Positions 36,214 through 45,807 of a stretch of 64,000 nt of DNA are shown here, piece by piece. A model generated the notes under the pieces. The model saw nothing but the letters and a program-made list of their open reading frames with translations, was not told where the DNA came from and searched no databases. The first letter of the stretch is position 1, and each line of letters starts with the position of its first letter. The position numbers and the translations under genes are program-made. The stretch is from DATENM01 sp045807725 (GTDB lineage: Bacteria; Acidobacteriota; Blastocatellia; UBA7656), in contig JBJMGV010000106.1 in assembly GCA_045807725.1 (NCBI GenBank), forward strand, positions 1 through 64,000. Direction: 5' to 3'.

Positions 36214-36287
36214 AATCAAACTTCTCTCTGCCTGTGATGGGTGCTTGCGTTGCGGAGACAAATGAAGCTCCGTAGGAGCGCAATGTT

Positions 36288-36517
36288 TATAGAGCGTGTA
36301 TGAGAAGCCCTGAAAGGGCGCGATTCAATAGCCCGGCGCGTTGCGCCGGGTAAACCTAGCGACCATTCCGCAAGCCCTGAAAGGGCGCAATAGGTGATAG
36401 TTTATTGCGCCCTTTCAGGGCTTGTCTGTTTGCCCCGCCGCTCACCCAGGGCGATGCCCTGGGCTATCGAATCTCGCCCCTTCAGGGCTTTCTTTGGCTT
36501 TTCAGACACGCTCTATA
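36288..36517. repeat. 230-bp palindromic element, copy 2
   Basis: Begins TATAGAGCGTGT and ends ACACGCTCTATA. The core hairpin AAGCCCTGAAAGGGCGCAAT / ATTGCGCCCTTTCAGGGCTT (36372-36423) is perfect over 20 bp. Same length as 25822-26051; substitutions between copies often fall at matching stem positions. Confidence 0.87.
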
Positions 36518-36690
36518 GCTCACGATGCAATAGAAGAAGCAAGCTCCGTCAGGAGCGTGATGTAGACATCGCGCCCCGACGGGGCTTCGTCCTTTCTATC
36601 AGCCATAACTATAAACATCGCGCCCCTACGGGGCTTCGTCGTTTCCTTCAGCCTTAACTATAAACATCTCGTCCCTAACAGGACTTCTCG
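36518..36690. repeat. Short ACATCGCGCCCCTACGGGGCTT repeats
   Basis: Three diverged units (about 36563-36590, 36608-36636, 36658-36690), each a small hairpin of the form CGCCCC-TACG-GGGC, arranged downstream of the 230-bp element just before the gltB stop. No gene seen. Confidence 0.75.
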
Positions 36691-36696
36691 GACACG

Positions 36697-39600
36697 TTAC
36701 ACCGAAACCAAACGCCGGGTACTTTCAATCGTGAGGGGTTCGTCCGCCGCGCTTTCGGTTACGACTTCAGCGGCGTCTATCGCATCGACTTGAAGCGCGG
36801 CGGCAGCGGCGCGGGCGGCCACTTCGCCCTGCGTGACGACCTGCCAGAAGCGCGAGCGATAGACGGCCCAGTGCCACAGCACTTCACGGGCACGCGCGCT
36901 GCCGGTCAGTTCGTAATGCCGCTCGATCAACTGCCGCAATCGCTGCTCGGTTTCTTCACCGAGCGCACGTTCAAGCTGGACCATCTCTTGATTGCAGTTG
37001 CGCTCGAATCGCTCGTTGACATCGAGCACGAACGCAACGCCGCCGGTCATCCCTGCGCCAAAGTTGCGCCCGGTGTCGCCAAGCACGATGATAGTTCCGG
37101 CGGTCATATATTCGCAGCCGTGATCGCCGATGCCTTCGACGACTGCGGTCGCGCCGCTATTGCGCACGGCAAAGCGTTCGCCCGCGCGCCCCGCTACAAA
37201 CAACGAGCCGCCGCTCGCGCCATAAAGAATCGTGTTGCCGGCAATCACGTTGTCGGCCCAATCAAAGCCGGCCTCATCCGATGGGCGAATGATGATCTCG
37301 CCGCCGCTCATGCCTTTGGCGACATAATCGTTAGCCTCGCCAACAAGTGTAAGACGCATTCCATTCGCGCAGAACGCGCCAAAGCTCTGGCCCGCCGCGC
37401 CGTTAAAGACCGCGTCGATCACCGCGTCAGGCAAGCCCTGGTTGCCATAACGCCGCGCGATGCTGCCGGCGAGACGCGCGCCGACCGTGCGGTCTGTATT
37501 GTTGATCGTGTAAGCGAGCGCAACCGGCGTGGCATTGATGACAGCCTCGCGCGCGTCGCGCAGGAGTTTTTCATTCAGCGGCGAATCCAGCTTGCCTTTG
37601 CATTCACCAATGGAACGGCGAGGCCGCTCGCCCGACACGTCGGCCTGCGCGATGAGCGGCGCAAGGTCTAGCTCCACATCGCGCGCTGTCTTAACGCCTT
37701 CTTTTTGGATTAGCAACTCGCTGCGCCCGATCACTTCATCCATCGCGCGGAATCCGAGTTGCGCGAGCAACGCGCGCACGTCTTCAGCGAGATGCATAAA
37801 GAACTCGACAACCATTTCCGGCTTGCCCGCGAAGCGTTCGCGCAGGTGGCCGAGCTGCGTGGCAATGCCCACGGGACAGGTATTCAAATGACATTGCCGC
37901 GCCATCACGCAGCCGAGCGCGACAAGCAAGCTCGTGCCAAAGCCGAACTCTTCAGCGCCCAGCATCGCCGCGATCATCACATCGCGCGCTGTCTTCAAGC
38001 CGCCGTCAACGCGCAGCCGCACGCGTCCGCGCAGGTCGTTCAACACCAGCGTCTGCTGCGTCTCGGCCAGGCCAATCTCCCACGGCGCGCCCGCGTGCTT
38101 GATCGAGCCGAGCGGCGATGCGCCCGTGCCGCCGTCGTGACCGGCGATGTGAATCACATCGGCAAACGCTTTCGCTACGCCCGCCGCGACCGTGCCGACG
38201 CCGGCTTCGCTGACGAGCTTCACCGCGATGCGTGCGCGCGGGTTGATCTGCTTCAGATCGAATATGAGTTGCGCGAGGTCTTCGATGGAATAGATGTCGT
38301 GATGCGGCGGCGGCGAAATCAACGTCACGCCTTTCACGGAATGACGCAGCGCGGCAATCTCTGCCGTCACCTTGTGGCCGGGCAGTTGTCCGCCTTCGCC
38401 GGGCTTCGCGCCCTGCGCGATTTTGATCTCAAGCTCGTCGGCAGAGATCAGGTATTCGGGCGTCACACCAAAGCGCGCCGACGCCACCTGCTTGATGCGA
38501 CTGTTGCCGAGATCACCGTTCGCGTAAGGATAATAACGCGCCGCGTCCTCGCCGCCTTCGCCGCTGTTGCTGCGCGCGCCGATGCGGTTCATCGCAATGG
38601 CTATCGTCTCGTGCGCCTCTCTCGACAGCGCGCCGAGCGACATCGCCGACGCGGTAAAGCGCTTGACGATTTCACTCGCCGGCTCGACTTCATCAATTGA
38701 GATTGAATCGCCGCCGCGAAAATCGAGCAGGTCGCGCAACGTCATCGCGGGCCGCTCGTTCACGGCGTTGCTAAAGCTTGCGAACTCGCCTTTGTTGCCG
38801 CGCGCGAACTTGTGCAGAGCGCGAAAGACCGCCGGGTTATAGGCGTGATACTCGCCGCCGGCGCGATAACGAAAATAGCCCGCGTCTTCGAGCTGCGCGT
38901 CAGGGGCGTGCGCCGCGTCGTGAAAGCGCAGCATATCGCGGGTGATCTCATTGAGTCCGACACCGCCCACGCGCGACGGCGTGCCGGTGAAATATTTCTC
39001 GACCATCTCGCGGTCAAGCCCGATAGCTTCAAAGACCTGCGCGCCCGAATAGCTGGCCATCGTGGCGATGCCCATCTTCGTCATAATTTTGCGCAGGCCG
39101 CTTTCAACCGCCGCCTTGTAATTGCGCAGCGCGCCCGGAATGCTCATCCCGCGCTTGCGGACTTCGTGCGCGACGATCTCAAGCGCCAGGTAAGGATTCA
39201 CCGCCTGCGCGCCATAACCGAGCAGGCAGGCAAAGTGGTGATCCTCGCGCGCCTCGCCGGTCTCGACAACGATGCTGGCGCGCATTCTCAGTCCGGCGCG
39301 AATCAAGTGGTGATGCACGGCGCTCACCGCCAGCAGCATCGGCATCGGCAGTTGCAAATCGCTTGCGCCACGATCACTGAGGATGAGAATCGCGTGGCCG
39401 TCTTCGACCGCCGCGACCGCCTGTTCGCACAACGCTTCGAGCACGTTCTCAAGCGAACGCTTGCCGCCGCGCCTGCCGTACAACGTAGCCAATGTTACAG
39501 AGTTGAATCCGCGCCTGCCGCTGCCGCGCAGCCACTCAAGGTCAGAGTCTGTGAGAATGGGGCTGCGCAGCTTAATCAGCCGCGCGTTCGACTGCCGGTC

Positions 39601-41241
39601 TTCGAGCAGGCTGCCGCGCGGGCCGATCAATGTCTCAAGCGACATCACCAGCTTTTCGCGGATCGGGTCAATCGGCGGATTCGTCACCTGCGCGAAGCGC
39701 TGCTTGAAGTAGGTGTAGAGCAATCGCGGCCTAGCCGACAGCACCGCAAGCGGCGTATCGTCGCCCATCGAGCCAATCGGCTCGCGGCTCTTGTCGGCCA
39801 TCGGATCGATGATGCGCTGCACGTCTTCGACCGTATAGCCGAAGTGCTTCATTCGCACAACCAGCTCCGCTTCGTCCGACGTGACGGCGTATCCCATATC
39901 GAGCGTGCTCGGACAGACCGTCATCTGGTTGCGCACCCACTGGCGATAAGGCTTGCGACGCGCCCGTTCCAACTTGATCTGTTTGTCGTTGAGCAGCAGG
40001 CCGCGCTCGGTATCGACCGCGATCATCTGGCCCGGTCCCAGCCGGCCCTTTTCAATGACGCACTCTTCGTCGAGCTGAACCGCGCCTGCTTCGCTCGACA
40101 TCACGACCAGACCGTCGCGCGTCACCGCGTAACGCGCCGGGCGCAGGCCGTTGCGATCAAGCGCGGCGGCGACAAAGCGGCCATCGCTGAAGGCGACGCC
40201 CGCCGGCCCATCCCACGGCTCCATCAAGCACGAAGCGTATTCGTAAAAGCCGCGCAAGTCGCCTTCCATATGCGGCGCGTTCTCGTGCGCTTCGGGCATC
40301 AACATCATCATCGCGTGCAGCGCATCGCGGCGGCTCATCGCCAGCAACTCAAGCGCGTTATCGAAGCTGGCCGAATCTGATCCCTTCGCCCAGATGATCG
40401 GCTTCAACCGCTCGACGCGGTGTTGCCACACGCGCGAGCGCAGGTTGGCTTCGCGGGCGCGCATCCAGTTGCGATTGCCGGCGACGGTGTTGATCTCGCC
40501 GTTGTGCGCAAGCATTCGGAAGGGCTGCGCCAGCGCCCAGTTCGGGAACGTGTTGGTCGAGTAGCGCTGATGAAAGATGGCCAGTCGCGTTTGGTAATCC
40601 ACGTCACGCAGGTCGGCATAGAAGGCATCGAGCTGCGTGGCAATCATCAAGCCTTTGTAGACGACGGTGCGCGACGACAGCGAAGGGATGTAGAAGCCTT
40701 TGATCTCGACGGTCTGCCGTTCGATCTCTTTGCGGACGAGGTAGAGCACTTGCTCCAACTCGAATAACTCAACGTGCTGACGACCGATCAACACCTGTTC
40801 GATGCGCGGCGCGGTGCGCGCGGCCTTTGCGCCGAGCGCCGTTTCGTCTACGGGCACGCGCCGCCAGAAGTAGACCAGCAGTCCGTAACGTTCCAGCACG
40901 TGCTCAACGATGCGGCGACAAGCCGCCGCGTCCGTTTTATCGGGCGGCAGAAACATCATGCCGAGCGCCAGGTCTTCAGAGTGAGGGCGAAGGAATCCGC
41001 GACGTTCAATCTCGCGCGCCAGCAGCCGGCGCGGCAACTGTGTGAGCACGCCCGCGCCGTCGCCGCTCAGCCCGTCGGCGTCCACCGCGCCGCGATGCAG
41101 CAGGTTGCCCAATGCTTCAAGGGCCGTGCCCAAAATCGCGTGGCTGGCGCTGCCTGTGAGGTTGGCTACAAAACCAACGCCGCAGGCGTCGTGCTCGAAT
41201 TGTGAGTCATAGAGCAGGCGTTGAGGAACGTCGTCCTTCAT
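36697..41241 (-). CDS. gltB: Glutamate synthase large subunit
   Basis: About 1514 residues from the Met at 41241 (the frame is open to 41415). A class II glutamine amidotransferase domain begins after a short propeptide, with the catalytic Cys in FEHDACGVGF (residue 20). A central domain follows, then an FMN-binding synthase domain with GEGGEDAARYY and the 3Fe-4S cysteines in CVMARQCHLNTCPVG, and a C-terminal GXGXG beta-helix (NGMRLTLVGEANDYVAKGMSGGEI). It makes two glutamates from glutamine and 2-oxoglutarate. The small subunit gltD is not adjacent and not in this window. Confidence 0.96.
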   Translation of the reverse strand: MKDDVPQRLLYDSQFEHDACGVGFVANLTGSASHAILGTALEALGNLLHRGAVDADGLSGDGAGVLTQLPRRLLAREIERRGFLRPHSEDLALGMMFLPPDKTDAAACRRIVEHVLERYGLLVYFWRRVPVDETALGAKAARTAPRIEQVLIGRQHVELFELEQVLYLVRKEIERQTVEIKGFYIPSLSSRTVVYKGLMIATQLDAFYADLRDVDYQTRLAIFHQRYSTNTFPNWALAQPFRMLAHNGEINTVAGNRNWMRAREANLRSRVWQHRVERLKPIIWAKGSDSASFDNALELLAMSRRDALHAMMMLMPEAHENAPHMEGDLRGFYEYASCLMEPWDGPAGVAFSDGRFVAAALDRNGLRPARYAVTRDGLVVMSSEAGAVQLDEECVIEKGRLGPGQMIAVDTERGLLLNDKQIKLERARRKPYRQWVRNQMTVCPSTLDMGYAVTSDEAELVVRMKHFGYTVEDVQRIIDPMADKSREPIGSMGDDTPLAVLSARPRLLYTYFKQRFAQVTNPPIDPIREKLVMSLETLIGPRGSLLEDRQSNARLIKLRSPILTDSDLEWLRGSGRRGFNSVTLATLYGRRGGKRSLENVLEALCEQAVAAVEDGHAILILSDRGASDLQLPMPMLLAVSAVHHHLIRAGLRMRASIVVETGEAREDHHFACLLGYGAQAVNPYLALEIVAHEVRKRGMSIPGALRNYKAAVESGLRKIMTKMGIATMASYSGAQVFEAIGLDREMVEKYFTGTPSRVGGVGLNEITRDMLRFHDAAHAPDAQLEDAGYFRYRAGGEYHAYNPAVFRALHKFARGNKGEFASFSNAVNERPAMTLRDLLDFRGGDSISIDEVEPASEIVKRFTASAMSLGALSREAHETIAIAMNRIGARSNSGEGGEDAARYYPYANGDLGNSRIKQVASARFGVTPEYLISADELEIKIAQGAKPGEGGQLPGHKVTAEIAALRHSVKGVTLISPPPHHDIYSIEDLAQLIFDLKQINPRARIAVKLVSEAGVGTVAAGVAKAFADVIHIAGHDGGTGASPLGSIKHAGAPWEIGLAETQQTLVLNDLRGRVRLRVDGGLKTARDVMIAAMLGAEEFGFGTSLLVALGCVMARQCHLNTCPVGIATQLGHLRERFAGKPEMVVEFFMHLAEDVRALLAQLGFRAMDEVIGRSELLIQKEGVKTARDVELDLAPLIAQADVSGERPRRSIGECKGKLDSPLNEKLLRDAREAVINATPVALAYTINNTDRTVGARLAGSIARRYGNQGLPDAVIDAVFNGAAGQSFGAFCANGMRLTLVGEANDYVAKGMSGGEIIIRPSDEAGFDWADNVIAGNTILYGASGGSLFVAGRAGERFAVRNSGATAVVEGIGDHGCEYMTAGTIIVLGDTGRNFGAGMTGGVAFVLDVNERFERNCNQEMVQLERALGEETEQRLRQLIERHYELTGSARAREVLWHWAVYRSRFWQVVTQGEVAARAAAAALQVDAIDAAEVVTESAADEPLTIESTRRLVSV

Positions 41242-41332
41242 ATCGGAGTGAACCTTTCTGCGGCTGACGGGTTGGTGAACCCGCTGGCGCGACGGTCGCG
41301 GATTTCGTCTGCGAGCGAGCACCGGAGGATGC

Positions 41333-41494
41333 GATTCGAGAGCGAGGACTTGAAGCCTCGATTGTTTCAATCTCCCTGGAGAGGATGTTTTGAAATGAGT
41401 GCCGCAGGCACGCAATGTTTTATAAACATTGCGTGCCTACGGAGCTTGAAATCTCAACCCACAATCTGAGACTTCAAGCCCTCACTCTCGAATC
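41333..41494. repeat. Nested inverted repeat upstream of gltB
   Basis: Outer arms 41333-41355 and 41472-41494 (23 bases each, about three mismatches) enclose a perfect 14-bp hairpin GGCACGCAATGTTT / AAACATTGCGTGCC (41407-41437) related to the ACATTGCG repeats elsewhere. It occupies the gap between the cupin gene and gltB. Confidence 0.8.
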
Positions 41495-41548
41495 AAGCTG
41501 GCAATCCGCGTGAAGCGCTTCGCGGGTTCGCCAACTCGTCAGCCGCGT

Positions 41549-41923
41549 TCAAACAGCCCACAAGTATTGGTCAGGGTCTTGATGCAGGAAGCGGTCTTCG
41601 CCGGTGATCCAGTCCACACGTCGCGGCGTGCAGATGTCTAAAGCGACGGTGTCTTCCAACGCCTCCGACGAATGTTCAACGCCCGGCGAGATGGCCAGCA
41701 TCTGGTTCTCGCGCAGCGTCACATCGCCGGTCGGCAGGTGGAACAGCCACGCGCCTTTCAACACGATGATGACCTCTTCGTGCTCGTGGTGATGTGTCTG
41801 CGTCACCGCGCCGCCGTTCACCTCGACGCGCGCAACGGTCAGGTTTTCGCCGAGCGCCACCTTGCGCTTATACATCTCGGAAATCTCTTCCGGTCGCATC
41901 TTGTCCCAGTCGTAGAAACCCAT
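41549..41923 (-). CDS. Cupin-domain protein
   Basis: A 124-residue single-domain cupin. Motif 1 is THHHEHEEVIIVLKG (metal-binding His and Glu), motif 2 is ENQMLAISPGVEHSSEA (third His). Such small cupins bind a divalent metal and have diverse roles; none can be assigned here. It lies between gltB and ilvC on the same strand, separated from both by inverted repeats. Confidence 0.82.
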   Translation of the reverse strand: MGFYDWDKMRPEEISEMYKRKVALGENLTVARVEVNGGAVTQTHHHEHEEVIIVLKGAWLFHLPTGDVTLRENQMLAISPGVEHSSEALEDTVALDICTPRRVDWITGEDRFLHQDPDQYLWAV

Positions 41924-41935
41924 ACTACCCCCTAT

Positions 41936-42045
41936 CAGGATTCAGGATTCGGGATTCAGGATTCAGTCCGGCATCGAAGGCGGAAGGCTATCGCTGAATC
42001 GGCAGACTGCCGAGCGGCACAGCCCTGTATCCTGTATCCTGTATC
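41936..42045. repeat. Intergenic inverted repeat (ATTCAGGATTCGGG / GTATCCTGTATCC)
   Basis: Left arm of iterated AGGATTCAGGATTC words (41937-41967) and right arm of iterated CCTGTATCCTGTATCC words (42024-42048) are imperfect complements; together they fill the gap between the cupin start and ilvC stop. Confidence 0.7.
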
Positions 42046-43062
42046 CTAGTTTTTTGCCCGATCTACTAATCGTTTTTCGCCGAGCCACGGCATCATTGCG
42101 CGCAGCCGCTTGCCGACCTCTTCGATCTGATGGCCTTCGGCCTGCGCTTCCAGTTCGCGGAAGCGCGGCTTGCCGGCTTCGTGCTCGGCCATCCATTCGT
42201 CGGCGAACTCGCCTGATTGAATCTCGTTCAACAACTGCCGCATCTCTGCACGAGTCGCGCCGTTGATGATGCGCGGGCCGCGCGTCAGGTCGCCGTATTC
42301 GGCGGTGTTCGACACCGAGTAACGCATGTTGGCGATGCCGCCTTCATAGAGCAGGTCAACGATCAGCTTCACTTCGTGGAGGCATTCAAAATAAGCCATC
42401 TCCGGCGCGTAGCCCGCTTCTACGAGCGTCTCGTAGCCGGCTTGAATCAGCGAAGTCAGTCCGCCGCACAACACCGCCTGCTCGCCGAACAGGTCTGTTT
42501 CAGTCTCTTCTCTGAACGTCGTTTCGAGAATGCCGGCGCGACCGCCGCCGATGGCCGAGGCGTAGGCGAGGCCGACCTGTCGCGTGTTGCCCGACGGGTC
42601 TTGATGCACGGCAAGCAGGCAGGGCGTGCCGCGCCCTTGCGTGTATTCGTGACGAACGAGATGGCCCGGCGCTTTCGGCGCGACCATAAAGACATTCACT
42701 TCTTCGGGCGGCACGATCTTCTTGAAGTGGATCGAGAAGCCGTGCGCGAACGCGAGGTGCTTGCCCGGCAAAAGATTCGGCGCGATCTCTTTCGCGTAAA
42801 TCTTCGGCGCAAGCTCATCGGGCACGAGCATCATCACCACGTCGCCATTGAAAGCGGCTTCGGCAGTGTCTTGCACCGTGAGTCCGGCGGCTTCGGCCTT
42901 GGCCCGCGAAGGGCTGTCGGCGCGTAAGCCGACGATTACGTCGCAGCCCGACTCTTTCAGGTTGTTGGCGTGCGCGTACCCTTGCGCGCCGTAGCCGATG
43001 ACGGCCACCTTCTTTCCTCTGAGATAGTCAGGGTCGCAGTCCCTGTCATAAAAAGCTTTCAT
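42046..43062 (-). CDS. ilvC: Ketol-acid reductoisomerase
   Basis: A 338-residue class I (short) KARI. The N-terminal Rossmann domain reads VAVIGYGAQGYAHANNLKESG; the knotted C-terminal domain has the metal ligands in DLFGEQAVLCGG and the catalytic ECLHEVKLIVDLLYEGG. It isomerises and reduces acetolactate and acetohydroxybutyrate, followed by IlvD. It is downstream of ilvB and ilvH on the same strand, with a large inverted repeat between ilvH and ilvC. Confidence 0.97.
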   Translation of the reverse strand: MKAFYDRDCDPDYLRGKKVAVIGYGAQGYAHANNLKESGCDVIVGLRADSPSRAKAEAAGLTVQDTAEAAFNGDVVMMLVPDELAPKIYAKEIAPNLLPGKHLAFAHGFSIHFKKIVPPEEVNVFMVAPKAPGHLVRHEYTQGRGTPCLLAVHQDPSGNTRQVGLAYASAIGGGRAGILETTFREETETDLFGEQAVLCGGLTSLIQAGYETLVEAGYAPEMAYFECLHEVKLIVDLLYEGGIANMRYSVSNTAEYGDLTRGPRIINGATRAEMRQLLNEIQSGEFADEWMAEHEAGKPRFRELEAQAEGHQIEEVGKRLRAMMPWLGEKRLVDRAKN

Positions 43063-43107
43063 TGTCTTCCTCCGGTGTCTTCTGATTTGCTACGTCGAAC
43101 CCTTGTC

Positions 43108-43214
43108 AGGGGCGCAGCCGGTCCCTGCCTGAATCGCGTGGTTTTCAACCTGCGCATCACAATGTAAGCATCAGCTTTCGAAGCCGACTCAGGCAGGGAC
43201 TAGCTCCGCCCCCA
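43108..43214. repeat. Inverted repeat between ilvH and ilvC
   Basis: Left arm 43109-43132 (GGGGCGCAGCCGGTCCCTGCC...) and right arm 43189-43214 (...GGCAGGGACTAGCTCCGCCCC) pair with few mismatches around a ~56-base loop. Confidence 0.75.
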
Positions 43215-43238
43215 CAATCCCTTGACCTACTGATCGCT

Positions 43239-43769
43239 TCACGCTTCTGCCGCCGCGATCATCTCGGCGACCTCTTCATCAAGCGTCTGTTCGGCCAGCC
43301 GCGCGATGGCGACCGTGCCCGTGCGGACAATCTCGCGGATGCCGAATGGCTTGAGCAGGTCGATCATCGCGCTGACCTTATTCCAATCGCCGGTCGCTTC
43401 AACGATGATGCCTTCATCGCTCACGTCAACGACTTTGGCGCGGAAGATGCCAACGAGGCTCAAGACCTCTTGACGCTCTGTGCCGGCGCGCGCGCAGACG
43501 TTGATGAGCGTCATCTCGCGCTCGATGTGGCGCACGCTGTTCATATCGATGGCGCGCAGCACGCGGACTTGTTTATCCAGTTGGCGCGTGATCTGTTCAA
43601 TCGTGTCGTCGTCGCCGCGCGTCACCAGCGTCATCCGCGAGATGTTCGGGTCGAGCGTCTCGGCAACAGTCAGGCTCTCGATGTTGTAGCCGCGCGCGCT
43701 GAACATACCGACGATGCGCGACAGCTCGCCAAAGCGATTTTCAACCAGGATGGAAAGCGTGTGTCTCAT
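43239..43769 (-). CDS. ilvH: Acetolactate synthase regulatory subunit
   Basis: A 176-residue small subunit. The N-terminal ACT domain (HTLSILVENRFGELSRIVGMFSARGYNIESLTV) binds valine for feedback control; a second ACT-like half follows (ALINVCARAGTERQEVL; VEATGDWNKVSAMIDLLKPFGIREIVRTG). It activates and regulates the IlvB catalytic subunit encoded upstream. A paired repeat lies between the two genes. Confidence 0.96.
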   Translation of the reverse strand: MRHTLSILVENRFGELSRIVGMFSARGYNIESLTVAETLDPNISRMTLVTRGDDDTIEQITRQLDKQVRVLRAIDMNSVRHIEREMTLINVCARAGTERQEVLSLVGIFRAKVVDVSDEGIIVEATGDWNKVSAMIDLLKPFGIREIVRTGTVAIARLAEQTLDEEVAEMIAAAEA

Positions 43770-43787
43770 ATCAAGTAATCAATCCCT

Positions 43788-43884
43788 GTCACAGAGACAC
43801 AGAGGCACAGAGCAAACTAGAAATAGGCTATTCCAACCTGTCATTTCCATATCCGCCTCTGTGTCTTTGTGCCTCTGTGGCCAA
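43788..43884. repeat. Inverted repeat between ilvB and ilvH (ACACAGAGGCACAGAG family)
   Basis: Left arm TCACAGAGACACAGAGGCACAGAG (43790-43813) and right arm CCTCTGTGTCTTTGTGCCTCTGTGG (43856-43880) are complementary; the right arm ends within five bases of the ilvB stop. Confidence 0.8.
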
Positions 43885-45642
43885 TTATTCGAGCACCATC
43901 TCTTTGAGTCCCGCGCCGGCAGGAACCATCGGGTAAACGTTGACCTCTTCGGCGACGAGGATGTCCATCACGACGACGCCGGGCGTCGCAAGTCCTCGTT
44001 GCAACGTCGCGCGCAACTGATCGGGCCGCGTCGCGCGCAGCCCGGTCGCGCCGTAGGCTTCGGCGAGCTTCACGAAATCCGGTAGCCACTCCATATTGAC
44101 GTGCGAGTAAGCGCGGTCATAAAACAGCTCCTGCCATTGGCGCACCATACCGAGATAGTTGTTGTTCATGATGACGATCTTGGTGTTGGCCTTGTACTGC
44201 ACGGCGGTGGCCAGTTCTTGCGCCGTCATCTGAAAACCGCCGTCACCCACAAACGCGATCACCTGCTTATCGCGGTAAGCCATCTGCGCGCCGAGCGCCG
44301 CCGGGAAGCCGAAGCCCATCGTCCCCAGCCCGCCCGAAGTCAACCACTGGCGCGGGCCGTTGAACGGGTAATACTGCGCCACCCACATCTGGTGCTGACC
44401 GACATCAGTCGCAATGATCGCTTCGCCTCTGGTGAGCGCGTGCAACTCTTCAACAAGCTGCTGCGGCATAATCACGTCGTCGCGCTTTTGATAAGTGAGC
44501 GGCGCGTACTCTTTCCACTCTTCAATCTGCTCCCACCAATCCGTGAGTCTCGCCTTGCTTGTCGCAGAGGCTTCGTCGCTCACGAGGTCGAGCATCTGCT
44601 CGATGACGCTCCTGGCGTCGCCGACGATGCCGACTTGAGCGCGGCGGTTCTTGTGAATCGAGCTTGGATCAACATCAACGTGAATGACTTCGGCCTGTGG
44701 CGCGAACTTGTCGAGCGCGCCGGTGACACGATCATCAAAGCGCACGCCGATGGCGATGATGAGGTCGGATTCCGAGATCGCCATATTCGCCCAATAGGTT
44801 CCGTGCATACCGAGCATGCCGAGCGACAGCCGATGCCCCGAAGGGAAGCAGCCCAGGCCCATCAAGGTCGGCGCGACGGGGAGGTTCAGGCGTTCAGCCA
44901 ATGCGAGCAATTCATTCGCGCCGTTCGAGTGAATGACGCCGCCACCGACATAAAGAATCGGGTGGCGCGCGTTGCTCATCTTCTCAACTGCGCGGCGCAC
45001 GGCTTCGGTGTCGCCCTTCTGATAAGGCTGATAACCGGGCAGGAAGACGCGCTCAGGATAATCGAATTCGGTCGCCTCGGCGGTTACATCTTTCGGGAGG
45101 TCGATCAACACCGGGCCGGGCCGGCCTGTGGTGGCAATGTGAAACGCTTCTTTGACCACATCGGCCAGATCGCGCACGTCTTTGACTAAGTAGTTGTACT
45201 TGGTGCAGGGCCGCGTGATGCCAACCGTGTCGGCTTCTTGAAAGGCGTCGGTTCCGATCAGCTTGCGCGGCACTTGCCCGCTGATGACGACCAGCGGCGT
45301 CGAATCCATATAAGCATTGGCGATGCCTGTCACCGCGTTGGTCGCGCCGGGGCCGGATGTAACTAACGCTACGCCCGGCTTGCCGGTGGCTTTAGCGTAA
45401 CCTTCGGCCATGTGAATCGCGCCTTGCTCGTGACGGCTCAGGACGTGATGCAGGCGGTCGCGCATACGGCACAGCTCATCATAGATGTGCAGCACCGCGC
45501 CGCCGGGATAACCGAAGATGGTGTCCACGCCTTCTTTGAGCAGCGCTTCACAAAGGATGCGTGCGCCGCGCATCAGCGGAGCCGGCTCGTCCGCGTCCGT
45601 CTGCGCCTTGAGGGATTTCGAGTTCGCTTTCGTCGCCGACAT
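43885..45642 (-). CDS. ilvB: Acetolactate synthase catalytic subunit
   Basis: A 585-residue thiamin-diphosphate enzyme. Motifs: the active-site Glu region GYPGGAVLHIYDEL...SRHEQGAIHMAEGYA, FAD-binding middle domain, and the ThDP motif GDGGFQMTAQELATAVQYKANTKIVIMNNN. It makes acetolactate and acetohydroxybutyrate, the committed step of the pathway. GGAG precedes the ATG. It is the first structural gene of the ilvB-ilvH-ilvC cluster and is preceded by a candidate attenuator. Confidence 0.97.
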   Translation of the reverse strand: MSATKANSKSLKAQTDADEPAPLMRGARILCEALLKEGVDTIFGYPGGAVLHIYDELCRMRDRLHHVLSRHEQGAIHMAEGYAKATGKPGVALVTSGPGATNAVTGIANAYMDSTPLVVISGQVPRKLIGTDAFQEADTVGITRPCTKYNYLVKDVRDLADVVKEAFHIATTGRPGPVLIDLPKDVTAEATEFDYPERVFLPGYQPYQKGDTEAVRRAVEKMSNARHPILYVGGGVIHSNGANELLALAERLNLPVAPTLMGLGCFPSGHRLSLGMLGMHGTYWANMAISESDLIIAIGVRFDDRVTGALDKFAPQAEVIHVDVDPSSIHKNRRAQVGIVGDARSVIEQMLDLVSDEASATSKARLTDWWEQIEEWKEYAPLTYQKRDDVIMPQQLVEELHALTRGEAIIATDVGQHQMWVAQYYPFNGPRQWLTSGGLGTMGFGFPAALGAQMAYRDKQVIAFVGDGGFQMTAQELATAVQYKANTKIVIMNNNYLGMVRQWQELFYDRAYSHVNMEWLPDFVKLAEAYGATGLRATRPDQLRATLQRGLATPGVVVMDILVAEEVNVYPMVPAGAGLKEMVLE

Positions 45643-45747
45643 GCAATTAATCTCCTTACGGGGTCGTTGTCCGAGATGATGTGTGGTTCAGGCTTCCTGA
45701 AATCTTCTTGAATACGTCATTAACTGATAACTGCCTTATAAAACCTG

Positions 45748-45784
45748 AAAGGCCATCATCCTTTGGCTTGGGATGATGGCCTTT
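45748..45784 (-). terminator. Candidate attenuator hairpin upstream of ilvB
   Basis: A perfect 14-bp stem (plus-strand arms 45748-45761 and 45771-45784) with a 9-base loop. On the minus strand it ends CCTTT-CAGG-TTTT, a weak T tract. Its 5' arm CCATCATCC can instead pair with GGATGATGG at 45805-45813, which spans the stop codon of the upstream reading frame. Confidence 0.7.
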
Positions 45785-45807
45785 CGCTTCTCGCTTGGCG
45801 TTGACCA

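Noticed and set aside
41242..41415. 58-codon N-terminal extension of GltB
   Set aside because: The extension overlaps a nested palindromic repeat; the Met at 41241 puts the catalytic Cys at the usual short distance from the start.
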